Origin: Vibrio sp. SNU_ST1
GTDB taxonomy: Bacteria; Pseudomonadota; Gammaproteobacteria; Enterobacterales; Vibrionaceae
Length of the DNA stretch: 64,000 nt
Reading direction: 5' to 3'
NCBI RefSeq assembly: GCF_030563405.1
Contig: NZ_CP130749.1
Location: 1,364,001-1,428,000 of the forward strand
Shown here: positions 25,647 through 33,756 of the stretch, one piece after another
How positions within the stretch are numbered: position 1 is the stretch's first letter
Layout of the letters: every line of letters starts with the position of its first letter
Notes under the pieces: generated by a model
Seen by the model: the letters and a program-made list of their open reading frames with translations, nothing else
Told to the model about the DNA's origin: nothing
Database searches by the model: none
Position numbers and translations under genes: made by a program

Positions 25647-26273
25647 GTGATTAAAAGATTTGAAAGCCAACTGCTTGATTTTGCTCAGCAAGAGATGACA
25701 CAGGATGCCGCGCACGACATCAGCCATATCAAGCGAGTAGTCAAAACGGCTGAGGTTTTGTGTACTCAAGAACAGGCTAAGCTTGAGGTCGTTCTTCCTG
25801 CCGCTTACCTTCATGATTGTTTCACCTTTCCTAAGAACCACCCAGACAGAGCCCAAAGCTCACAAATGGCAGCTGACAAGGCGGTCTCTTTTCTCAAATC
25901 TATCGAGTATCCCGCGTCCTACCTCGACGAGATTCATCACGCCATTGTCACTCACAGTTACAGCGCCAACATCACACCAAAAACCTTGGAAGCTCAGATT
26001 GTTCAAGATGCGGATCGCCTAGATTCTCTCGGTGCGATTGGCATTGCTCGCTGCCTATACGTTGGTCAGAGCTTTAACGCAGAGCTCTATAACAACCAAG
26101 ACCCATTCGCGAAGCAGCGTGACTTGGATGACAAGCATTACAGTGTCGACCATTTCTACGTGAAACTGTTTAAGCTCGCTGAAACCATGAATACAGAATC
26201 CGCCAAATTAGAAGCCAACAAGCGCACCGACTACATGCGTGGCTTTCTTGATCAGTTGGGCGGAGAAGTTTAA
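25647..26273 (+). CDS. HD-domain phosphohydrolase
   Basis: Cytoplasmic metal-dependent phosphohydrolase of the YedJ type, 208 residues. Metal-binding residues: H in DISHIKRVV (about 27), HD in YLHDCFTFPK (about 55), H in IHHAIVTHSY and D in QDADRLDSLGAIG. The start is GTG at 25647, supported by GGAGAAAGGGA upstream. It is followed by a GNAT gene 42 bp later and a Tag-like gene, possibly one transcript. Substrate unknown; nucleotide pyrophosphates or phosphates are usual for the family. Confidence 0.9.
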   Translation: MIKRFESQLLDFAQQEMTQDAAHDISHIKRVVKTAEVLCTQEQAKLEVVLPAAYLHDCFTFPKNHPDRAQSSQMAADKAVSFLKSIEYPASYLDEIHHAIVTHSYSANITPKTLEAQIVQDADRLDSLGAIGIARCLYVGQSFNAELYNNQDPFAKQRDLDDKHYSVDHFYVKLFKLAETMNTESAKLEANKRTDYMRGFLDQLGGEV

Positions 26274-26315
26274 CGGCTTAGAAAAAGAGACACGCGATAA
26301 GGAAGAGAGAAATAT

Positions 26316-26813
26316 ATGGAAATAAACCGCTTTAAAGCATCCGACGCCGAAGAGATCGTCACTTGGTTTACATCCCAAGAAGACTACATTCTATGGGGCG
26401 GACGAACCTTTGGCTGGCCATTGGAAGCCACTTCGATCATCGAACGATCTCAAGAATCACATGTCGAGCTTTACACATTCTCCACGCCTAGCACTAACTC
26501 GAATACCAATGGCTTGCTTGGCTTTATGGAGTTTCAACGCATGTCAGACAATGAACTTCGTTTCTGCCGAGTTGCGATTCACCCAAACCAACGAGGCAAA
26601 GGATTAGGGCAATTGATGCTTGAAACGGCCTTAGAGGCGGCGAAAGAAATCCCAAATATCACCACCATCACCTTGGCCGTATTTAAGCAAAACCACGGGG
26701 CAACGCGCTGCTACGACAAAGCGGGATTTCAGGTAGTCGACAAAGAGCCGAGCGTGAAAGAGTTCAATGGCAAAACCTGGCCCTTGTATCAGATGGAATT
26801 AAAGCTAGGCTAA
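26316..26813 (+). CDS. GNAT-family N-acetyltransferase
   Basis: Cytoplasmic acetyl-CoA-dependent transferase, 165 residues. Motif A (RVAIHPNQRGKGLGQLMLETALE, around residues 89-111) gives the Q/RxxGxG/A acetyl-CoA loop; the C-terminal KQNHGATRCYDKAGFQVV is motif B. Start region DAEEIVTWFTSQEDYILWGG resembles RimJ/RimL-like relatives. Acceptor substrate unknown. A purine-rich AGGAAGAGAG precedes the ATG. Confidence 0.9.
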   Translation: MEINRFKASDAEEIVTWFTSQEDYILWGGRTFGWPLEATSIIERSQESHVELYTFSTPSTNSNTNGLLGFMEFQRMSDNELRFCRVAIHPNQRGKGLGQLMLETALEAAKEIPNITTITLAVFKQNHGATRCYDKAGFQVVDKEPSVKEFNGKTWPLYQMELKLG

Positions 26814-26901
26814 TATGTTTTGATCAACAGACTGGTTTCAATTGCCAGATTCAACCCCATATCATTTAGCATTGGCTACACAGATGTAATTTGGAACCTT
26901 C

Positions 26902-27588
26902 ATGACCCAAGAAAAATTCGACACCATTTATCAACGTGCGGCTCACCGTAAAGGCGGAGCAGCCGAACTCGAAAAAATTGTTCGTGCGCCCCTTTCCCAA
27001 GCCGAGTTATCGCAAATCACCGACGACCGTTGGCTAGCAGCCTTTACCGAAAAGGTATTCCAGTGTGGTATTTCATGGAATGTGGTGAGAAAGAAATGGC
27101 CGCAATTTGAAGAAGTGTTTTTTGAATTCAATATCGAAAAAATGCTGATGCTGCCGAATGAAATGTGGGAACAGAAAGCGCAAGACCCGCGCATTATTCG
27201 TCACCTTACTAAGGTGATGACCATCCCTGCCAATGCCACCATGATCCACAACGCCAAGCGTGAAGCCGATTCATTCTCGCAAATGGTTGCCGACTGGCCA
27301 TCAGAACGTATCACTGAACTTTGGGATTACCTAAAAAAACACGGCAAGCGACTTGGTGGTAATACTGGAGCCTACACTCTGCGTCAAATGGGTAAAGACA
27401 CCTTCATCCTGTCATCCGATGTTGAAGCGCACCTGCGCAGCACCGATGTGGTCGATAGCGGCCGTAACACCAAGCGAGCACAAGTCGCGGCAAGTAAGGC
27501 TTTCAACGAGTGGCAGCAGCAATCAGGTCGTAACCTGAGCGAAATTAGCCAGATCGTTGCCTACAGCTGTGGTGATAATCGCGTCTAG
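26902..27588 (+). CDS. DNA-3-methyladenine glycosylase I (Tag) family protein
   Basis: Base-excision-repair glycosylase that removes 3-methyladenine. The helix-hairpin-helix fold is visible as FTEKVFQCGISWNVVRKKWPQFEEVF (Tag: E..FQAGLSW..IL.KR..F..AF), IIRHLTKVMTIPANATMIHNAK and the later TLRQMGKDTFILSSDVEAHL. At 228 residues it is longer than E. coli Tag (187), and the first residues lack the usual zinc-Cys pair, so it is a Tag-related subfamily. No symbol is assigned for that reason. It ends at a terminator. Confidence 0.85.
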   Translation: MTQEKFDTIYQRAAHRKGGAAELEKIVRAPLSQAELSQITDDRWLAAFTEKVFQCGISWNVVRKKWPQFEEVFFEFNIEKMLMLPNEMWEQKAQDPRIIRHLTKVMTIPANATMIHNAKREADSFSQMVADWPSERITELWDYLKKHGKRLGGNTGAYTLRQMGKDTFILSSDVEAHLRSTDVVDSGRNTKRAQVAASKAFNEWQQQSGRNLSEISQIVAYSCGDNRV

Positions 27589-27636
27589 TGGTCACCGTAG
27601 TTAATTAAAGAACCCATCCAGATTTATCTAGCCTTT

Positions 27637-27670
27637 AAAGACCAGTTTCTGATGCCACTGGTCTTTTTTG
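27637..27670 (+). terminator. Terminator of Tag-like gene
   Basis: Stem AAAGACCAGT (27637-27646) with ACTGGTCTTT (27657-27666) and a T-run. Confidence 0.88.
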
Positions 27671-27846
27671 TGCTTCATTCAAAGAAATATAAATTAACCG
27701 CTCACAGACAACGATCTTCGGTGACGCCAACTCATTATATTGATAGGTTAATACTTATACATTTCGACTTCATACTTCACTTTAGCGTCTCTCTCGAACA
27801 TTCGTTTCTCCGCTAAATGGATGTACTAAACCTAGAAAGGAATTCT

Positions 27847-28728
27847 ATGTTCGAACAGGTCATCAGCATTCTGTTTCCCGTTTTTGCTTTAGCCAGTGCT
27901 GGCTTTGCGGTCGGTCGTTGGCTCAAGCCCGATTTCAAACCGATCAATCGCATCAACATGGATGTGTGTATCCCTGCGCTAGTGTTTGCATCGCTGACCA
28001 CCATGCCTCTCGACACTGAGCAATTGCCACTCATAACCGCTTCTTTGGTCGCAGTGTTAGTGCCTGCATTGTTGATGGTTCCGATCTGTAAGATCTTTAA
28101 GCTCAATTTCAAAGCTTGGGCTCCGCCACACATGTTCCGTAATAGTGGCAACCTAGCAATTCCTCTATTCACCTATGCCTTTGGCGAGAGCGCATTAGCC
28201 CCAGCGGTATTACTATTTGTGGTATCAGCATGTGTCCATATTAGTGTCGGCTTAGCGCTATTGAGCGACGGTAATCCGATCAAACAGATCTTCAAGATGC
28301 CGATATTCTTGGCGGCTGCTCTAGCAATGACGCTCAATCTATCTGGGATTGGTGTATGGAATCCAATATATGAAGCCACATCACTGCTTGGGCAAGCTGC
28401 TGTTCCTATCATGCTGCTGTCGTTGGGTTCACAAATGGTCAACTTGAGACTGAGCGGATTAAAAGTTGGCTTGTTGTGTACGGCTCAATCCCTATTTACT
28501 GGGGCTATCGCTTTTACCATCATCTACTTATTTATCCCATTGCCTACGCTGCATCTTCAGATGATGGTGCTGTTCACCATGCTGCCACCCGCTGTGATGA
28601 ACTACCTGTTTGCAGAAAGGTTCAATGTAGAGCCACCCAAGGTCGCATCAATGGTTTTATTCGGTAACTTCCTGAGCGTAGTAACACTACCGATATTGCT
28701 ATCATTTGCGTTATCGTTGTCGACCTGA
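27847..28728 (+). CDS. AEC-family (auxin efflux carrier-like) transporter
   Basis: Inner-membrane secondary transporter, 293 residues, about 10 hydrophobic segments. The start MFEQVISILFPVFALASAGFAVGRWL and the central NSGNLAIPLFTYAFGESALAPAV match the AEC/MdcF family, whose members move organic acids or amino acids. The ATG at 27847 is chosen because AAAGGA is 6 bases upstream, rejecting the 10-residue longer frame. Substrate not predictable. Confidence 0.9.
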   Translation: MFEQVISILFPVFALASAGFAVGRWLKPDFKPINRINMDVCIPALVFASLTTMPLDTEQLPLITASLVAVLVPALLMVPICKIFKLNFKAWAPPHMFRNSGNLAIPLFTYAFGESALAPAVLLFVVSACVHISVGLALLSDGNPIKQIFKMPIFLAAALAMTLNLSGIGVWNPIYEATSLLGQAAVPIMLLSLGSQMVNLRLSGLKVGLLCTAQSLFTGAIAFTIIYLFIPLPTLHLQMMVLFTMLPPAVMNYLFAERFNVEPPKVASMVLFGNFLSVVTLPILLSFALSLST

Positions 28729-28745
28729 AGGCCGTAAACCTTTTA

Positions 28746-29165
28746 CTATCGAGTCGGATAAGCCTTCCCTTCCCCCTGAGAAGACGCGGCCGATGAAGCG
28801 TGTCTGTGCAGCCACACCCAGCGGTCCGTTTTCTTGAGCATCACGCTCCAACGAACAGGGATAGACAAAAACGACCCACCCGCATTCAAATGGATCGTTA
28901 AACATTGTGAAACCACAGCATGTTCCCCCGATATCACAGTATCTGACCAACCCCATTCAAATCTCATCGCTGTGGCTTCAGAAAAATTTCTCAGAAATAG
29001 CCGCTTTACTGATTCTGCACCTGAACACAACTCATCTTCACCCGTCCCTATCACTGAAATGTGGCCACTCACATCAAATACACGCATCAGTGCTTCAATA
29101 TCTTTTGCACAATACGCATCTGCGTAATCATTTAACGTAGCCATAATGTCGTCGAGATCTTTCAT
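28746..29165 (-). CDS. NTF2/SnoaL-like (DUF4440-type) protein
   Basis: Small cytoplasmic cone-shaped NTF2-fold protein, about 140 residues. Motifs: LNDYADAYCAKDIEALMRVFD (helical start), SGHISVIGTGEDE, then strand-rich FEWGWSDTVISGEHAVVSQCLTIHL and WVWLHRHAS. The ATG at 29165 (MKDLDD) has AAGGAG upstream and is preferred over 29186. The fold hosts many activities (isomerases, dehydratases, binding), so function is open. Convergent with the AEC gene. Confidence 0.85.
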   Translation of the reverse strand: MKDLDDIMATLNDYADAYCAKDIEALMRVFDVSGHISVIGTGEDELCSGAESVKRLFLRNFSEATAMRFEWGWSDTVISGEHAVVSQCLTIHLNAGGSFLSIPVRWSVMLKKTDRWVWLHRHASSAASSQGEGKAYPTR

Positions 29166-29298
29166 TAGACACTCCTTGGTTACCATGAAGTGTAGACCAA
29201 CGCTTTAAAAGCATTCGATCCAAATCAAGGCTGTCACCTACTCTGTAGTGTCATCAGAAAAGAGGGAGTCACGAAGAGAGTTAGAAGGGAAAAATAAA

Positions 29299-29325
29299 AA
29301 ATGGGCAGATAAACTGCCCATTTTT
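29299..29325. terminator. Terminator of the exported-protein operon
   Basis: AAATGGGCAG (29299-29308), loop ATAAA, CTGCCCATTT (29314-29323), A/T-runs on both sides; it ends the minus-strand gene at 29348. Confidence 0.88.
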
Positions 29326-29347
29326 GAATTCAAAAAGTTAGGATTAA

Positions 29348-30601
29348 CTACTTCCAGAATTGAATGCTATTAAAGTCTTTGTATTGCTTCGTCGCCGCAT
29401 CATATTTTGCTTTCATTGCAGCAAACTCAGCATCCGTTAAATCAGAAGCTGATGTAGAGTCGAGCTCCACTGCCTGAAGAATGTCTGAAGCACTTTTTTG
29501 CAAGCTAGCAACCGACACTTTCTTACTGCCATCATTTGTAAGAGTAGAAGTGGTCACTTTCTTTTTACCAGCAATATCAGCCGCTGTTGCTGAGCAATCC
29601 TTTCCTCGATTCAATCCAGTGTACCAAGTTACCGTCGTTTTCCCGTCAGCAATTTGCTTAATCGTACAAGCGTCAGGGCTTAGACCTACCAATTTATTAG
29701 CATTATTGAAATTGTAGGCAATTAAATCTGACGGTGCTTGTTTAGAGTACATATCCTTCTGTGTGATCTTGTTATCCACCGAGCGAGCTAGACGACTAAC
29801 AACTGAAGAAAAATAAAAGTCCCCGTTGGCATTTGAAGGTGATACATAATCCTTTATCGCCCAGTGAAACGGTGTCTTCTGCTTTTTCAATTCTACGGTA
29901 GAGCCATATTGATATGACAAAGAATTAATAGTTACTTTCTGACCGTCTGAGAAGTCGTTAGCCCATTGATAAGCTCTATAACCGATCTTAGTGCCATCTT
30001 CTGGACCTGAATCAACGTAATGCTCAATAGTGTACTTACCAGCTGAATCTTTCTTAACCTTCGCAATATCACCTAACAATTTACCCTTAGATGTATACAA
30101 GAACGTATTAGAAACTTCTTGGCCATTGAGACTAATTTTATCAATCGTATATTGAGTATCATTTCCGGTTCCGTAACGTTTAAAGAAAATAAGTTCTTTA
30201 GACGTTTTAGCCATTGCTTTATGTACTTTATTCAAATCAAAATTACATGTAGCAACACCATCGGCTTCATAAGCAATCGTAGCGCCATCTTTAGAGATCA
30301 CGCAGACTTTATTGTTCAATTTAAACTCTTTCGCTTTTGCCAAAAATACATCGGCATGAACGGATTTACCATTAGCGAGATCATCAATAGAAGCTAGAGT
30401 TTGTGGAGACGACCCTGGAATAAGAGAGAACGCCTCATCTAAGTTCATAAATTCAATTTTGTTTTGCTGAATTTTATCTACAGCAAACTTAATCGCGGCT
30501 TTAGACTTATAGTAACCTTGTAGATTAATATTTTCGTTTGCATGAGCTATCGTTGTAATTGAAGACACGCCTAGCACTAGAGGTAAAAGTATCTTTGTCA
30601 T
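29348..30601 (-). CDS. Exported protein of unknown function, 417 residues
   Basis: Not recognised. The ATG at 30601 (AAGGA upstream) gives a clear signal peptide MTKILLPLVLGVSSITTIAHAN with cleavage after AHA. The mature part is Lys/Asp/Thr rich with four Cys (VCVIS, TCNFD, ACTIK, DCSAT), so two disulfides are possible, and strand-like text in the middle. The C-terminus is helical (LTDAEFAAMKAKYDAATKQYKDF). It is second in an operon behind a poly-Gly lipoprotein (19-bp gap), suggesting a joint cell-envelope role. The in-frame ATG at 30682 would overlap the lipoprotein gene and is rejected. Confidence 0.8.
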   Translation of the reverse strand: MTKILLPLVLGVSSITTIAHANENINLQGYYKSKAAIKFAVDKIQQNKIEFMNLDEAFSLIPGSSPQTLASIDDLANGKSVHADVFLAKAKEFKLNNKVCVISKDGATIAYEADGVATCNFDLNKVHKAMAKTSKELIFFKRYGTGNDTQYTIDKISLNGQEVSNTFLYTSKGKLLGDIAKVKKDSAGKYTIEHYVDSGPEDGTKIGYRAYQWANDFSDGQKVTINSLSYQYGSTVELKKQKTPFHWAIKDYVSPSNANGDFYFSSVVSRLARSVDNKITQKDMYSKQAPSDLIAYNFNNANKLVGLSPDACTIKQIADGKTTVTWYTGLNRGKDCSATAADIAGKKKVTTSTLTNDGSKKVSVASLQKSASDILQAVELDSTSASDLTDAEFAAMKAKYDAATKQYKDFNSIQFWK

Positions 30602-30620
30602 ATTTATGTTCCTTCTAGTT

Positions 30621-30836
30621 TTATTTAGACTGACTTGGAGCTTCAAAACCAGTAATTTTTGCCGAAGAAAACTCGACTGCACTCAATTTCTTTACATCAA
30701 TACTACTTAGCTTGATAGCTGTACGCTGAGCTGTTTGTTTCGAAGCTACGGTACCAGTAGTTTTACCGCCACCACCGCCACCGCCACCGCATGCTGTAAG
30801 TGAAGCTAACAAGATTAAACCGACGATTTTCTTCAT
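30621..30836 (-). CDS. Small poly-glycine lipoprotein
   Basis: A 71-residue lipoprotein: MKKIVGLILLASLTAC is a textbook signal with lipobox LTAC, so Cys16 is lipidated. Eight Gly follow directly, acting as a flexible tether, then a short Ser/Lys-rich tail (IKLSSIDVKKLSAVEFSSAKITGF). AGGAAC lies upstream of the ATG at 30836. The Gly tract is coded by a GGTGGC-type repeat that could slip during replication. Its partner is the 417-residue exported protein encoded next. Confidence 0.85.
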   Translation of the reverse strand: MKKIVGLILLASLTACGGGGGGGGKTTGTVASKQTAQRTAIKLSSIDVKKLSAVEFSSAKITGFEAPSQSK

Positions 30837-31140
30837 AATACATTTGTTCCTAAAACTAAATTTAGACCGTTTGTCTGTTTTCAATTAATCCAAGAGAGAA
30901 TCAGAACACAGAGCGGAACAAAAAAAAATTAAAATCATTGTTGGTTATGACAGTTATGTTTAATATACAAATATCAAGGTAAAAATCTGCGTATCAGCAC
31001 CCTGAACAGAACGACCAAGATGGACAACAAATACACATTTTCTTTGGATTGGGTTTCGAAGAATTTCATCGCTTTGGCGTGACAAGACATAAAGTACGAC
31101 CAAACGCCTTACTCCACTATTACTATCTTTTGTAAGTCAT
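30837..31140. other. 304-bp divergent promoter region
   Basis: Between the lipoprotein operon (minus) and the small outer-membrane-like gene (plus). AT-rich with an A-run (30921-30931). No palindromic operator identified. Confidence 0.4.
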
Positions 31141-31668
31141 ATGAAAATAAAAAATGTAATACCTCTACTGCTATGCCTTTTCTCTCATCAAGCAATATCT
31201 GCGGCGAATTTCACAACTGACTTTGTAGAGCTTGGGATGCAAGCAAAGCCTATGGGGTTAAGCGTGGATGCTGGACGCGACATCAACGATAGCTTAGCAA
31301 TTTTAGGTGGCCTTAGTACCAACACAGCCCAAGATGAAAGTAACTTTGATGCGTACATCGGCCCTCAAGTTTATGGTCCAATAACTCAAGCGATCGACTT
31401 AAATACACAGCTGCTACTCCATTTCAACAAAAACTCATACGCAGCCGGAGAAACTAAAGCTTATGTCGAATTCAATGCGGGTATTCGAGCGTGGATCACT
31501 CAGAGAGTAGAAGCCCACGTACTTGCGGGCTCTAACGGAGAACACTCAATCTTTACGTTTGGAGCTAGGTTCCATGCCACAGATAAAGCCGTGTTTGCAG
31601 TTGCTTCCAAAAACAACGGTCTTTACGGCCCTCAATTACAACTTTCGGTTAGATACCAATTTAAGTAG
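31141..31668 (+). CDS. Small outer-membrane beta-barrel-like protein
   Basis: 175 residues with signal peptide MKIKNVIPLLLCLFSHQAISAAN. The mature part shows alternating strands (LSVDAGRDINDSLAILGGLS, AYIGPQVYGPI, AYVEFNAGIRAWIT, VEAHVLAGS, AVFAVASKNN) and ends in an aromatic-strand signal (LQLSVRYQFK), typical for outer-membrane barrel insertion even though the last residue is Lys. Probably an 8-strand barrel. It is divergent from the lipoprotein operon and ends at a strong terminator. Function unknown. Confidence 0.78.
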   Translation: MKIKNVIPLLLCLFSHQAISAANFTTDFVELGMQAKPMGLSVDAGRDINDSLAILGGLSTNTAQDESNFDAYIGPQVYGPITQAIDLNTQLLLHFNKNSYAAGETKAYVEFNAGIRAWITQRVEAHVLAGSNGEHSIFTFGARFHATDKAVFAVASKNNGLYGPQLQLSVRYQFK

Positions 31669-31710
31669 CCACCTTTATAAACAACTTTCCGCTACTGTTG
31701 GATCCAACAT

Positions 31711-31750
31711 AAAAATAGCGTCAGTAATTCAATACTGACGCTATTTTTTT
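31711..31750. terminator. Strong bidirectional terminator
   Basis: 16-bp stem AAAAATAGCGTCAGTA (31711-31726) with its complement (31732-31747) and T-run. Confidence 0.92.
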
Positions 31751-31778
31751 CTTCTCTCTAATTCAGACACATCCTATT

Positions 31779-31815
31779 AGTTATACGCTTGCCTAAAGTT
31801 ATACGCTTGCCTAGC
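31779..31815. repeat. 17-bp tandem duplication
   Basis: AGTTATACGCTTGCCTA occurs twice back to back (starting near 31779 and 31797, one extra base between). Intergenic. Confidence 0.8.
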
Positions 31816-31863
31816 TATTGAGTTATCCATTGATATAGAAATGAGCAGCGAACATTCAGTGAA

Positions 31864-32517
31864 CTATGAGCATTTATCCAACTTGAGCTCTGCTGTCACC
31901 TTAGTAAGACGTAGTGCAATCGCGAAACACACTAAGTAAGGACTCACATACCAAAAGATACTTTCTAGCGGCTGCTTCACCTGCGCTTCTCTGGTTTTTA
32001 TATATTGGTTTTTCTGCTTTTCATACTGACTCAGCATACCATCCACCCACACCGCATCACTTTCAACTAACGACACGCTAGGCGCAGGAACCGTAAAATC
32101 CGATGCATTGGGTAGCAAGGTGAAATCGACATCTTTAAACGTAATCGCCGTATTCAAGTACCACAAACACGCGTCGTGGTGCTGAGCGTGATTATCTAAA
32201 GATGGCTGACCTGTACAGGTATCACTTCTCAGCTTATCCAAAGAGAACTGCTGAACAGATTCTAAAATCGCCACCGCTCTGGTTTGTTCGGTTTCAACCC
32301 AATCACCCGCCACCTTCGCTCGAATCTCAGACACGGCACCAAGCATTCCGATACCCGCTAAAAACGGCCATAAATAATCCATACGCTTCCATTTTCGCCG
32401 GCTCAGGTTGAATCCACACCAAATTGGAATATGTAAGAGGAGCGTTAGTCCAAGTGACAGCAGAACGAAGTTCAAGGAGCTAGAGAGCATGAGCTCGCTA
32501 TCGAAAAAGTTCTTCAT
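31864..32517 (-). CDS. Membrane protein of unknown function, 217 residues
   Basis: Not recognised. Three or more hydrophobic segments: LNFVLLSLGLTLLLHIPIWC, YLWPFLAGIGMLGAVS and, near the end, SIFWYVSPYLVCFAIALRL. Between them lies a soluble loop of about 110 residues with two close Cys (DTCTGQPSLDNHAQHHDACLWY) that likely form a disulfide in the periplasm. It stands alone. The arrangement suggests an envelope sensor or assembly factor, but there is no direct evidence. Confidence 0.72.
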   Translation of the reverse strand: MKNFFDSELMLSSSLNFVLLSLGLTLLLHIPIWCGFNLSRRKWKRMDYLWPFLAGIGMLGAVSEIRAKVAGDWVETEQTRAVAILESVQQFSLDKLRSDTCTGQPSLDNHAQHHDACLWYLNTAITFKDVDFTLLPNASDFTVPAPSVSLVESDAVWVDGMLSQYEKQKNQYIKTREAQVKQPLESIFWYVSPYLVCFAIALRLTKVTAELKLDKCS

Positions 32518-32719
32518 AATGAGAAGCTTGCCTGTATAACCAAGAGAAATTTGATACTAGGTTCGATATAAGAAAAGTGTGTAAGAGGAAAGTAAAAACA
32601 GCACTAAGAATTGGTGTTAACGCTGTTTATTTTGGCATATAACCACCGATGGCAGGGCTTAACCACTCGTTACTCAGAAATGGCTCAGTTGTTCACGATA
32701 CACAAGATGCTAAAGGTTC

Positions 32720-33121
32720 TTACGCGCCAGACTTGAGGTAGACACCTACTTCTCTTAGCTGTGCTTTAATGTCTAACATTTGGACGTGAGATAGCACTAA
32801 TTGGATCAAATTGAATATTGCTCCAGCGAACATCAAACCCGCGACATAACCAGACCATGCTTGGTGATCAACTTGATACAGAGTATTGAACGAAAGAACG
32901 AAGAAGATGAGACTGGAAAAACCAATAGCATACTCATTACAGTTGTAGACGTATGAATTCGTCGCGTAATCGTATTTGATTTTTACCTTTCCACCCGCTC
33001 TGCCTAGCTTAAGATTAAGAACATTTCCGCTAACCTCATATTCCAATCCATTAATTGATACAACGTGCTCAACTTTCTCAAGCATATCTGTTTTTTCCGT
33101 ATTATTTTGAATACTGTCCAT
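32720..33121 (-). CDS. Small membrane protein of unknown function
   Basis: About 133 residues. A soluble N-terminal part (VVSINGLEYEVSGNVLNLKLGRAGGKVKIKYDY) with strand pattern precedes two hydrophobic segments (IGFSSLIFFVLSFNTLY; YVAGLMFAGAIFNLIQLVL). Start is ATG 33121 or GTG 33127; AGTAGGG upstream can serve either. It lies 29 bp downstream of the MarR gene on the same strand, so it may be cotranscribed. Function unknown. Confidence 0.7.
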   Translation of the reverse strand: MDSIQNNTEKTDMLEKVEHVVSINGLEYEVSGNVLNLKLGRAGGKVKIKYDYATNSYVYNCNEYAIGFSSLIFFVLSFNTLYQVDHQAWSGYVAGLMFAGAIFNLIQLVLSHVQMLDIKAQLREVGVYLKSGA

Positions 33122-33149
33122 AGTCACACCCTACTCCGTCACCTAAAAA

Positions 33150-33632
33150 TTATTCGTAAGCACTCAACCATGCTTTCAGAAGTTGGTTAGTGTTCTTCTT
33201 CTGGCTCGCAGACAATGACTTAACCAGTTTTTTCTGCATTTCGACATGTTCAGTCATCATTTGGTCAATCAGAATAAGACCATCTTTGGTTAGCTGAACA
33301 CTCACGCTGCGTCTGTCTTCTTTGCTGTGCTCACGACTGATCAGCCCTTTAGCTTCTAATTTATCAAGCCGATTGGTCATTGCACCTGATGTCAGCATCA
33401 TAGATCCGATCAGTTCTGATGGCGTCAGTTGATAAGGCTTCCCAGAACGTCGCAACGTTGCCAACACATCAAACTCACCAAGTTTCATGTCGTAATTTTT
33501 ATGAAGCTCGGCAACTTGCGTCTCCATATACTTGGCAATACGCATAATCCGGCCCATCATTGCCATTGGCTCAGTTTCTAATTCAGGCTTTTCCTTTGCC
33601 CATTGCTCTACTACGCGGTCGATAGCATCCAT
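33150..33632 (-). CDS. MarR-family transcriptional regulator
   Basis: 160-residue winged-helix repressor: LGEFDVLATLRRSG, TPSELIGSMMLTSGAMTNRLDKLEAKGLISREHSKEDRRSVSVQLTKDG is the recognition and wing region. Divergent from an EamA exporter; candidate operators lie at 33682 and 33733-33755 in the shared promoter. Likely represses both and responds to a small molecule exported by the pump. Confidence 0.93.
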   Translation of the reverse strand: MDAIDRVVEQWAKEKPELETEPMAMMGRIMRIAKYMETQVAELHKNYDMKLGEFDVLATLRRSGKPYQLTPSELIGSMMLTSGAMTNRLDKLEAKGLISREHSKEDRRSVSVQLTKDGLILIDQMMTEHVEMQKKLVKSLSASQKKNTNQLLKAWLSAYE

Positions 33633-33681
33633 TTGCGATCTCGCTCCGTTATTAGTCTGATTAATTCAAACTAGTTTAACA

Positions 33682-33694
33682 TAAAGATACTTTA
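33682..33694. promoter_or_regulatory. Candidate MarR operator 1
   Basis: Perfect palindrome TAAAG-ATA-CTTTA in the 124-bp gap between the MarR and EamA genes. Confidence 0.5.
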
Positions 33695-33732
33695 CAACCA
33701 TATGATCTAGGTATACAGTTCATACAACCAAT

Positions 33733-33755
33733 TATCTTAATGTAAAGATATTTCA
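33733..33755. promoter_or_regulatory. Candidate MarR operator 2 at the EamA start
   Basis: TATCTT-N6-AAGATA (33733-33750) overlapping TAAAGATATTTCA (33743-33755), which matches operator 1 at 11 of 13 positions. It ends one base before the EamA ATG, where a bound repressor would block initiation. Confidence 0.5.
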
Positions 33756-33756
33756 C

